A stretch of DNA of 10,308 nt from RGIG2206 sp045540915 (lineage in GTDB: Bacteria > Bacillota > Clostridia > Oscillospirales > Acutalibacteraceae). The notes beneath the pieces were generated by a model, which had not been told where the DNA came from, searched no databases, and saw only the letters and a program-made list of their open reading frames with translations. The stretch lies in contig JAZQID010000001.1 of the NCBI GenBank assembly GCA_045540915.1, positions 1 through 10,308 on the forward strand, read 5' to 3'. The translations under genes and the position numbers were made by a program. Below are positions 4,910-10,308 of the stretch, piece by piece; the stretch's first letter is position 1, and the number at the start of each line of letters is the position of its first letter.

Positions 4910-5161
4910 CTATCGCTGTTCAGACTTCAGCAGGTTTAATGCACTGCGAAGTCTGCGGTTCGTTGCCATTTCGCCCGAATCCAAAATCCGTTCGGTTAAA
5001 GCGACGTGGCGAATGTTCTTCGATTTCGGACGTTCAAGAGGTCTGAGCTTGCCGTCGGTAAGCAGGACCTCGCGGTCGGTGAAACTAAGCACCACCATCA
5101 GCCTGCCCTTATCCTTACCGGCAAGGGAAATGACCACCCGTCCCCTTTCGAGCCCTAACAT
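4910..5161 (-). CDS. KOW-domain RNA-binding protein (YbzG-like)
   Basis: A small basic protein of 83 residues. The first half, LERGRVVISLAGKDKGRLMVV with the invariant-type Gly, is a KOW motif as found in L14e/L26-type and NusG-type RNA-binding proteins. The second half (LERPKSKNIRHVAL) is also typical of this family, which Firmicutes carry between map and infA (ybzG in B. subtilis). A role in ribosome assembly or translation is inferred from position. Its function is not established. The ATG (5159-5161) overlaps the map stop TAG (5155-5157) by seven bases in all. No Shine-Dalgarno sequence is visible before it, so translation probably depends on ribosomes finishing map. Confidence 0.92.
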   Translation of the reverse strand: MLGLERGRVVISLAGKDKGRLMVVLSFTDREVLLTDGKLRPLERPKSKNIRHVALTERILDSGEMATNRRLRSALNLLKSEQR

Positions 5162-5904
5162 TGCGTCAGGATCACGGGGCCGTCCGACGTAATAGCTATC
5201 GTATGCTCAAAGTGAGCAGACAGCTTTCCGTCAACCGTTTTGACCGTCCAACCGTCAGGAAGAACATTGACGTCCGCCCTGCCGAGATTTATCATCGGCT
5301 CAATGGCGAGAGTCATTCCCGGCATCAGTCTGGGACCGTGACCGGATCTTCCGAAATTCGGTACTTCAGGCGCTTCATGTAGGCTCGCGCCTACGCCGTG
5401 GCCCACGAATTCTCTGACCACCGAGTAACCGCGCGCCTCGACATACCGCTGCACCGCGTTTGAGATATCGCCGACCCTGTTGCCATAGACCGCTGCGGCG
5501 ATGCCTGCATACAGGCTCTCGCGCGTCGCGTCAATCAGCCGCTTCGCCTCGTCGGAGATATCTCCGCAGGCAAATGTAGCAGCATTGTCGCCGTTATATC
5601 CTTCAAACCGCGCGCCAAGGTCAATGCTGACGATATCGCCCGCCTTGATGACGCGTTTGGTGCTGGGGATGCCGTGAATCACCTCATCGTTTATGGAAAT
5701 ACATGCCGTTGCAGGATAGCCGTTATAGTTGAGGAAGTTAGGCTCACCGCCCTGAGAAAGAATGTAATCGTAAGCGATCTTATCGATCTCAGCGGTCGTG
5801 ATGCCCGGCTCAACCGCCTTTCCCGCAACCGAAAGTGCTCCTGCAGATATTCTGCAAGCTTCCCGCATAAGTTGCAACTCACGGGTAGTTTTGAGCACGA
5901 TCAT
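5155..5904 (-). CDS. map: Methionine aminopeptidase, type I
   Basis: A 249-residue cytosolic metalloprotease that removes the initiator Met from nascent proteins. The five metal ligands of the pita-bread fold are present: D95 (SIDLG), D106 (YNGDNAATF), H169 (FVGHGVG), E202 (AIEPM) and E233 (HFEHT), plus the substrate-binding H77 (EVIHGIP). It lacks the N-terminal zinc/SH3 extension of eukaryotic type I enzymes. The family N-terminus MIVLKTTREL points to the ATG at 5902-5904. A GTG at 5911-5913 with GGAG five bases upstream is an alternative adding three residues. The longer open frame back to 5961 has no family support. It follows adk by 70 bases and overlaps the KOW gene. Confidence 0.96.
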   Translation of the reverse strand: MIVLKTTRELQLMREACRISAGALSVAGKAVEPGITTAEIDKIAYDYILSQGGEPNFLNYNGYPATACISINDEVIHGIPSTKRVIKAGDIVSIDLGARFEGYNGDNAATFACGDISDEAKRLIDATRESLYAGIAAAVYGNRVGDISNAVQRYVEARGYSVVREFVGHGVGASLHEAPEVPNFGRSGHGPRLMPGMTLAIEPMINLGRADVNVLPDGWTVKTVDGKLSAHFEHTIAITSDGPVILTQC

Positions 5905-5909
5905 GTTTA

Positions 5910-5922
5910 CCACCGTTTCTCC
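5910..5922 (-). promoter_or_regulatory. Ambiguous ribosome binding region of map
   Basis: On the minus strand GGAG (5922-5919) lies five bases before GTG (5913-5911) but 14 before the ATG (5904-5902). A weaker GGTGG (5914-5910) lies five bases before the ATG. Binding-site strength favours the GTG, whereas family alignment favours the ATG. The two products differ only by MVN. Confidence 0.5.
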
Positions 5923-5974
5923 GCGCTTTACTGAATTGTTGGCAGGTGCTGCGCGGCGCACCTATTATCATAGA

Positions 5975-6607
5975 TCAGTCCTCGAGGGCGGCAAGTGTCA
6001 GGGCGGTTGTATCCTTGACATCTTCCTGTCCGACGACTATCTTCAGCTTTCCGAACTTCTCGTAGAAGGACTTCAGCGGCTCGGTCTGCTCGTGATATAC
6101 GCGAAGGCGCTCGAGCACCGTTTCGGGTGCGTCGTCCTTGCGCTGAGCGAGCTTGTCGCCGCAGACATTGCATATGCCGTCGACCTCGGGCTTCTTGTAC
6201 TCTACGTGGTAGCTTGCGCCACACTTAGGACAGACGCGGCGGCCTGACATACGGGTAACGATCTTCTCGTCGGCTACCTCAATAGAGATAACGCGGTCGA
6301 TCGAAACTCCCAACTCCTCGAGAGCTTCCGCCTGAGGAATCGTACGAGGAAATCCGTCAAGAATGAAACCATTTGCGCAATCCTCTTCCGCCAAGCGCTC
6401 CTTGATGATTCCGATAACGATGTCATCGGGCACAAGGTTTCCTGCGTCCATATAGGACTTAGCGGCAAGGCCCATCGGTGTCTCGTTCTTCAGCGCGGCA
6501 CGGATGATGTTACCGGTAGAGATCGCAGGGATGGAGAGCTTTTCGGAAATTATTTCAGCTTGCGTACCTTTTCCGGCACCGGGGGCGCCAAGCAATATCA
6601 GTTTCAT
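5975..6607 (-). CDS. adk: Adenylate kinase, zinc-binding LID form
   Basis: A 210-residue enzyme catalysing ATP + AMP to 2 ADP. The P-loop is GAPGAGKGT (7-15), the AMP-binding STG is at 30-32, and the DGFPR motif is at 84-88. The LID domain has C126-X2-C129 and C146-X2-C149, the four-Cys structural zinc site of Gram-positive long-form enzymes, then QRKDD. The residue after STG is Asn (STGNIIR), where E. coli has Asp. The ATG at 6605-6607 is chosen because AAGGAG precedes it and the family N-terminus is MKLILLG. The frame extending to 6655 would run through a hairpin spacer. The usual secY-adk-map order holds. Confidence 0.98.
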   Translation of the reverse strand: MKLILLGAPGAGKGTQAEIISEKLSIPAISTGNIIRAALKNETPMGLAAKSYMDAGNLVPDDIVIGIIKERLAEEDCANGFILDGFPRTIPQAEALEELGVSIDRVISIEVADEKIVTRMSGRRVCPKCGASYHVEYKKPEVDGICNVCGDKLAQRKDDAPETVLERLRVYHEQTEPLKSFYEKFGKLKIVVGQEDVKDTTALTLAALED

Positions 6608-6628
6608 ACCAATCTCCTTAACTGAGGA

Positions 6629-6659
6629 CAATGTGCGCGGTGCGCGACCGCGCACATTG
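6629..6659 (-). other. 13-bp intercistronic hairpin between secY and adk
   Basis: A perfect inverted repeat, CAATGTGCGCGGT (6629-6641) with ACCGCGCACATTG (6647-6659), loop GCGCG. It begins about 10 bases after the secY stop and ends about 10 bases before the adk ribosome binding site. No T-run follows on either strand, so it is not an intrinsic terminator. It could mark an mRNA processing or stability boundary. Confidence 0.8.
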
Positions 6660-6669
6660 ATAGTGTCAA

Positions 6670-7950
6670 TTAGTCGAGGAAGCCCTTGTAATGACGCATC
6701 ATCAACTGGGATTCAAGACTGCGTACGGTATCCAGAGCAACACCGACGACGATCAGCAGGGATGTTCCGCCGAGGGCGATATCAATGCTGATGAAGTTAG
6801 AGGTGATGATCGGGAGAATTGCCAGCACGCCGAGGAAGATAGCACCGATCAGGACGATACGGTTGATGATCTTACTCAGATAATCTGCAGTCGGCTGACC
6901 GGGACGGATTCCGGGGACGGAACCGTTATTCTTTCTCAGGTTGTTGGCCATCTCAACGGGATTGTACTGCATAGATACATAGAAGTATGCAAATCCGATG
7001 ATCATAGCGAGGTAGAGAAGAATGTAGAATACTCCACGGTAAGAGAACTGATAGCAGATCTTCATAAGCAGCGTTTCCTTAGAGGTGTCCATAAACGCGA
7101 GGATCATAGACGGAATGGAAAGGAAGGAGCTGGCAAAGATGACCGGCATAACACCCGCCAGATTGATCTGGATAGGAAGATGCTGGCTTGCACCACCGTA
7201 CATCTTGCGACCAACGACGCGCTTAGCGTACTGGATCGGGATGCGGCGTTCGGCATTGGTCATCCATACGATGAAAGCAATGATTACAAGGAATACGAGC
7301 AGCACGACAATGGCGCTGACATATTCTTGCTTATTAAAGATGCTATCCCAAAGTGACGCAATTCCGTTGGGAACGCGGGAGACGATACCGGCAAACAACA
7401 GAATGGAGATTCCGTTGCCGATGCCCTTCTCGTCGATGCGCTCACCGAGCCACATCATAACAGCAGATCCTGCGGTGAAGCAGAAGACGATGACGAATCC
7501 GGCAAACCAGATATTGATCGCCGAGTCAACAAGTCCGCTGTTCTTCAACCAGAAGAAGTAGACCATTCCCTGAATCAAGCCAAGGATGACGGTGGCCACA
7601 CGGGTATACTTTGCGATACGCTTGGGGCCGTCCTCGCCCTTGGCAATGCGCTCAAGGAAGGGGAATGCAGTTGAAAGCAGCTGCATAATGATGGATGCGT
7701 TAATGTACGGGGTAACTGACATTGCGAAAATTGCGCCGTACTGGAGTCCGGCACCTGTCAGTGCGGAAATGTAGCTGAAGAATTCGTTTACGCCGCTAGT
7801 ACCTGCGATGGTCTCTTTGAGTCCGTTAACATCAATGAACGGAACCGGAATTACAGAACCAATACGGAAGATCAGTATGACGAACAAGGTGAAGAATATC
7901 TTGTTGCGGATCTCCTTGACCTTCCAAGCGTTTTTCAGAACGTCTAACAA
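6670..7950 (-). CDS. secY: Protein translocase subunit SecY
   Basis: The 426-residue channel subunit of the SecYEG translocon, which exports and inserts membrane proteins. About ten hydrophobic helices are visible, the first at about 18-38 (FFTLFVILIFRIGSVIPVPF). Conserved landmarks are MWLGERIDEKGIGNGIS (166-182), the cytoplasmic RRIPIQYAKR loop (235-244) and NNLRKNNGSVPGIRPG (336-351), whose Arg region contacts SecA and ribosomes in other bacteria. The start is a TTG (7948-7950) immediately after the rplO stop TAG, with zero spacing. GAGGTGAT inside the last rplO codons serves as the binding site, and the resulting N-terminus MLDVLKNAWKVKEIRNKI matches the family. Confidence 0.98.
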   Translation of the reverse strand: MLDVLKNAWKVKEIRNKIFFTLFVILIFRIGSVIPVPFIDVNGLKETIAGTSGVNEFFSYISALTGAGLQYGAIFAMSVTPYINASIIMQLLSTAFPFLERIAKGEDGPKRIAKYTRVATVILGLIQGMVYFFWLKNSGLVDSAINIWFAGFVIVFCFTAGSAVMMWLGERIDEKGIGNGISILLFAGIVSRVPNGIASLWDSIFNKQEYVSAIVVLLVFLVIIAFIVWMTNAERRIPIQYAKRVVGRKMYGGASQHLPIQINLAGVMPVIFASSFLSIPSMILAFMDTSKETLLMKICYQFSYRGVFYILLYLAMIIGFAYFYVSMQYNPVEMANNLRKNNGSVPGIRPGQPTADYLSKIINRIVLIGAIFLGVLAILPIITSNFISIDIALGGTSLLIVVGVALDTVRSLESQLMMRHYKGFLD

Positions 7951-8391
7951 CTACATCACCTCAACCTTTCCGCCTGCTGCTTCAATCTTCTGTTTCGCAG
8001 TTTCCGAATAAGCAGTAAGTTTCACGGTGAGGTTGGTCTTGAGTTCGCCCTTGCCGAGAACCTTGACTCCGTAGGGAGCCTTCTTGATGATTCCCTTCTC
8101 GATCAGTGCAGCAGTATCAACCACTGCGCCGGCCTCAAACTTTGCGAGGTCGGATACATTGATCGCGACGGGCTTCTCAGCAAAAATGTTGTTGAATCCT
8201 CTCTTAGGAAGTCTTCTGCTCAGGGGCATCTGACCGCCTTCGAATCCGGGACGAACACCACCGCCGGAGCGGGCTTTCTGACCCTTATGGCCTTTACCAG
8301 AGGTCTTACCCCAACCGGAGCCGTGGCCGCGACCTACGCGCTTAGCCTTGAACTTCGAGCCGGGGACTGCAGTAAGCTCATGCAGTTTCAT
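7951..8391 (-). CDS. rplO: 50S ribosomal protein L15 (uL15)
   Basis: The 146-residue protein begins MKLHELTAVPGSKFKAKRVG and has the Gly/Lys/Arg-rich extension (GRGHGSGWGKTSGKGHKGQK) that threads into 23S rRNA. The globular C-terminal domain with the family stretch KVLGKGELKTNLTVKLTAYS follows (about 110-130). It is a late assembly protein of the 50S subunit. The ATG at 8389-8391 follows GGAGGTG seven bases upstream. It lies 21 bases after rpmD and abuts secY. Confidence 0.98.
   Translation of the reverse strand: MKLHELTAVPGSKFKAKRVGRGHGSGWGKTSGKGHKGQKARSGGGVRPGFEGGQMPLSRRLPKRGFNNIFAEKPVAINVSDLAKFEAGAVVDTAALIEKGIIKKAPYGVKVLGKGELKTNLTVKLTAYSETAKQKIEAAGGKVEVM
7955..7962 (-). promoter_or_regulatory. 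secY ribosome binding site inside the rplO coding end
   Basis: GAGGTGAT on the minus strand covers the codons for the last residues of L15 (Glu-Val-Met). GAGGTG is six bases before the secY TTG, and the rplO TAG lies between. This supports a TTG start and tight translational coupling. Confidence 0.85.
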
Positions 8392-8412
8392 TTGATTGCA
8401 CCTCCCTAAACT

Positions 8413-8610
8413 TTAAGCGTTGATGATCTCAACCAAGTGGTTGATCTTTTTGATCTTACCCTGAGTCTGTGCATTGTCAGGCTGAACGGCGATGTCGCCG
8501 ATTCTGCGCAGGCCAAGTGCCTCAGCGGTAGCGATCTGGTCTTTCTTGGAGCCGATCAGGCTCTTGACCAATTTGATCTGAAGGCTTGCAACCTTTTTCT
8601 TAGTAGCCAT
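8413..8610 (-). CDS. rpmD: 50S ribosomal protein L30 (uL30)
   Basis: A 65-residue small bacterial-type L30. It begins with a basic MATKKKVASLQIKLVKSLIG and contains the LGLRRIGDIAVQPDNAQTQGKIKKINHLV region, each part matching the family (IGS followed by KKDQIATAEALGL). It is slightly longer than the common 58-60 residues because of the Lys-rich start. The ATG at 8608-8610 follows GGGGGAG six bases upstream. It sits 13 bases after rpsE, in the canonical rpsE-rpmD-rplO order. Confidence 0.97.
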   Translation of the reverse strand: MATKKKVASLQIKLVKSLIGSKKDQIATAEALGLRRIGDIAVQPDNAQTQGKIKKINHLVEIINA

Positions 8611-8623
8611 GTGTTGCTCCCCC

Positions 8624-9127
8624 TTAACCTATGATGTCCTTGACCGACTTACCGCGGATAGCGGCTACCTCGTCCGCGTTGCGAAGCTTGGACAGGCCGT
8701 CGATCGTAGCCCTGACAACGTTGCAGGGATTGTTGGAACGAAGAGCTTTGGTACGGATATCCTTGATACCTACAAGCTCAAGTACGGCACGAACGGCGCC
8801 ACCGGCGATAACACCGGTACCGGGAGCGGCGGGCTTAAGAAGCACGCGGCCGGCGTCGAAGCTGCCGATGATCTCGTGGGGAATGGTGGTTCCCTTGAGA
8901 GATACGGTGATCATATTTTTCTTTGCATCCTCGATACCCTTACGGATAGCATCGGGAACTTCACGGGCTTTACCGAGTCCGAAGCCTACGTGTCCGGCGC
9001 CGTCACCAACAACCATCAGAGCGGTGAACTTCATAATGCGGCCGCCTTTTACGGTCTTAGATACGCGGTTCAGCGCTACCATGCGCTCCTGCAAATCAAG
9101 GGTAGATGCGTCAATTTTAGTAGCCAA
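8624..9127 (-). CDS. rpsE: 30S ribosomal protein S5 (uS5)
   Basis: A 167-residue uS5 whose N-terminal double-stranded-RNA-binding fold (about 9-73) includes the family stretch GGRIMKFTALMVVGDGAGHVG (split: GGRIMKFTAL, MVVGDGAGHVG) and GFGLGKAREVPDAIRKG. The C-terminal domain follows with GTGVIAGGAVRAVLELVGIKD. S5 acts at the mRNA entry channel and in decoding accuracy. The start codon is TTG (9125-9127), seven bases after a strong GGAGGAG. The next in-frame Met (residue 15) would lose conserved N-terminal sequence. It lies 19 bases after rplR and 13 before rpmD. Confidence 0.97.
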   Translation of the reverse strand: MATKIDASTLDLQERMVALNRVSKTVKGGRIMKFTALMVVGDGAGHVGFGLGKAREVPDAIRKGIEDAKKNMITVSLKGTTIPHEIIGSFDAGRVLLKPAAPGTGVIAGGAVRAVLELVGIKDIRTKALRSNNPCNVVRATIDGLSKLRNADEVAAIRGKSVKDIIG

Positions 9128-9134
9128 AAGTAAT

Positions 9135-9141
9135 CTCCTCC
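9135..9141 (-). promoter_or_regulatory. Ribosome binding site deciding the rpsE TTG start
   Basis: GGAGGAG on the minus strand lies seven bases before the TTG at 9125-9127. No ATG or GTG with comparable spacing is in frame, so TTG is the best-supported start. Confidence 0.85.
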
Positions 9142-9146
9142 CTTAA

Positions 9147-9503
9147 TTAGAACTTGAGGCCGCCCTTACGGGCACCTTCGGCCAGTTCTTTGACGCGGCC
9201 GTGATAGATGTATCCGCCGCGGTCAAATACAACCTCGGTGATACCCTTTGCAGCAGCGCGCTCGGCGATCAGTTCGCCAACCTTGAACGCAGCCTCTTTG
9301 TTGCCGCCGTAGCCGAAATCCTTTTCGACGCTGGAGGCGCTCACCAGAGTAGTTCCGGTGATATCATCAATGATCTGAGCGTAAATGTTGGTGTTGGAAC
9401 GGAAAACGTTGAAACGAGGACGCTCAGCAGTACCGCTAATCTTGCCGCGTACACGGACATGACGATGCAATCTTGCTTTATTGCTGTCTGGCTTAGTAAC
9501 CAT
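9147..9503 (-). CDS. rplR: 50S ribosomal protein L18 (uL18)
   Basis: The 118-residue protein has a basic N-terminus (KARLHRHVRVRGKISGT), the RPRFNVFRSNTNIYAQIIDD core and the end FDRGGYIYHGRVKELAEGARKGGLKF, all characteristic of bacterial L18. It binds 5S rRNA with L5 and L25-type proteins in the central protuberance. The ATG at 9501-9503 follows AAAGGAG, which overlaps the rplF stop region (spacer 13 bases). The order rplF-rplR-rpsE is standard for the spc operon. Confidence 0.98.
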   Translation of the reverse strand: MVTKPDSNKARLHRHVRVRGKISGTAERPRFNVFRSNTNIYAQIIDDITGTTLVSASSVEKDFGYGGNKEAAFKVGELIAERAAAKGITEVVFDRGGYIYHGRVKELAEGARKGGLKF

Positions 9504-9516
9504 TTATCTCACTCCT

Positions 9517-10065
9517 TTACTTCTTTCCGCCCTTGCCGGCCTTGCCCTCTTTGTGCCTTACGTATTCGCCTTGATAGCGAATTCCCTTGCCCTTATAGGG
9601 TTCAGGCGGGCGCTTCTCGCGGACTTCGGCGGCAAACTGGCCAACGACCTGCTTGTCGGAACCGGAAATTATGATCTGGTTCGGGTCGGGTACATCGATC
9701 TTGATTCCATCGATTTCAGGTATGATAACCGGATGCGAAAATCCGAGGTTCAATACCAGATTGCTTCCCTGCTTCTGAGCACGGTAACCGACGCCCTTGA
9801 TCTCGAGGGTCTTGCTGTAACCGTTGGTTACACCTTCAACCATATTGGCGATCAGGGTACGGCTGAGGCCGTGCAGAGAGTTGGTCAGCTTGGTGTCGTT
9901 GGTTGCGGTAACGAGGATCTCGTTGCCCTCAACCGCGACAGCGATCTCACTGCGGATGATCTGAGTAAGGGTGCCCTTGGGTCCCTTAACTGTAACTTCC
10001 TGTCCGTTGACCTTTACGTCAACACCGGCAGGGATAGCGATCGGCTTCTTTCCAATTCTTGACAT
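9517..10065 (-). CDS. rplF: 50S ribosomal protein L6 (uL6)
   Basis: A 182-residue protein beginning MSRIGKKPIAIPAGVDV, with the two repeated L6 folds (about 8-82 and 83-165). The C-terminal signature PEPYKGKGIRYQGEYV is followed by a basic GKAGKGGKK tail. It sits near the sarcin-ricin loop and GTPase centre of the 50S subunit. The ATG at 10063-10065 follows GGGGGT placed directly after the rpsH stop codon (spacer 14 bases). Length and ends match the family. Confidence 0.98.
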   Translation of the reverse strand: MSRIGKKPIAIPAGVDVKVNGQEVTVKGPKGTLTQIIRSEIAVAVEGNEILVTATNDTKLTNSLHGLSRTLIANMVEGVTNGYSKTLEIKGVGYRAQKQGSNLVLNLGFSHPVIIPEIDGIKIDVPDPNQIIISGSDKQVVGQFAAEVREKRPPEPYKGKGIRYQGEYVRHKEGKAGKGGKK

Positions 10066-10079
10066 AACCGATTACCCCC

Positions 10080-10308
10080 TTACCAGACGAAAGCGAGGAC
10101 TTCGCCGCCGACGTTTGCCGAGCGAGCCTGCTTGTCAGTCATAATACCCTTGGAAGTGGAAACGATAGCGATGCCGAGACCGTTCATAACCTTGGGCATA
10201 TCTTCGCAGTTGGAGTAAATACGGAGACCGGGCTTGGAAACTCTGCGGAGACCGTGGATAACCTTCTGCTTGCCTGCTTCGTACTTGAGGGTGATTCTGA
10301 TGATACCC
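10080..10308 (-). CDS. rpsH: 30S ribosomal protein S8 (uS8), C-terminal part
   Basis: The last 75 residues of uS8, with the N-terminal half beyond the right edge. The signature STSKGIMTDKQARSANVGGE near the C-terminus followed by VLAFVW and TAA (10080-10082) is diagnostic. IRITLKYEAGKQKVIHGLRR and SKPGLRIY are the usual central stretches. S8 is a primary 16S rRNA binder and, in E. coli, the translational repressor of the spc operon. Any such control site here would lie outside the window. It precedes rplF by 14 bases. Confidence 0.97.
   Translation of the reverse strand, partial: GIIRITLKYEAGKQKVIHGLRRVSKPGLRIYSNCEDMPKVMNGLGIAIVSTSKGIMTDKQARSANVGGEVLAFVW

Noticed and set aside
5905..5961. 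Upstream extension of map (start MRRAAP...)
   Set aside because: There is no binding site for it and no family similarity in those residues. The start is near 5904 or 5913.
5940..5965. Short inverted repeat AGGTGC...GCACCT in the adk-map spacer
   Set aside because: It has a 6-bp stem with a GC-rich loop and no U-tract. It is too small to assign a role, unlike the 13-bp secY-adk hairpin.
6608..6655. Upstream extension of adk (start MRGRAP...)
   Set aside because: It reads through the intercistronic hairpin and the AAGGAG binding site. The family N-terminus is MKLILLG at 6607.
6608..6669. TTGACA (minus strand, 6664-6669) as an adk promoter
   Set aside because: At 16-18 bases downstream the sequence is GC-rich hairpin with no -10-like hexamer.

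Overview
The window is mostly the distal half of a bacterial S10-spc-alpha ribosomal protein supercluster, read entirely on the minus strand. It suggests a Firmicute of class Clostridia, most likely an Oscillospiraceae/Ruminococcaceae-type gut anaerobe. The reasons are the order secY-adk-map-KOW gene-infA-rpmJ-rpsM-rpsK-rpsD-rpoA-rplQ with rpsD inside the cluster, strong GGAGG ribosome binding sites, four-cysteine S4 and L36, a zinc-LID adenylate kinase, and a Ser-rich lipoprotein deacetylase. The genus cannot be fixed from this sequence.

Layout in the direction of transcription (high to low coordinates): rpsH 3' part, rplF, rplR, rpsE, rpmD, rplO, secY, adk, map, a KOW-domain gene, infA, rpmJ, rpsM, rpsK, rpsD, rpoA, rplQ, then an intrinsic terminator at 1626-1662. 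Spacers are 0-70 nt and I see no convincing internal promoter, so this looks like one long transcription unit for ribosome assembly, membrane insertion of proteins (SecY), N-terminal Met removal (Map), nucleotide balance (Adk), initiation (IF-1) and RNA polymerase alpha. rpsE and secY both start with TTG. The KOW gene overlaps map, and a 13-bp hairpin separates secY from adk.

Beyond the terminator, still on the minus strand, lies a single gene for a lipoprotein-anchored NodB-type polysaccharide deacetylase with its own near-consensus promoter. Its stop codon abuts a strong hairpin at 607-645 whose U-tract faces the plus strand.

The left end (1-645) is non-ribosomal. The first 98 bases are the start of hemW (radical SAM) on the minus strand. 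It diverges from a stand-alone tRNA-Leu(CAG) unit on the plus strand with a perfect -35/-10 promoter and a 19-bp hairpin terminator. Between the tRNA terminator and the deacetylase (about 357-606) there is no convincing protein gene. Instead there is a compact array of small hairpins separated by an ATGAAAT heptamer, a tandem 11-mer, and a ribosome binding site followed by a three-codon ORF. This intergenic element is the only part not explained by standard annotation. I see no defence system, CRISPR array, transposase or other unusual multi-gene system.
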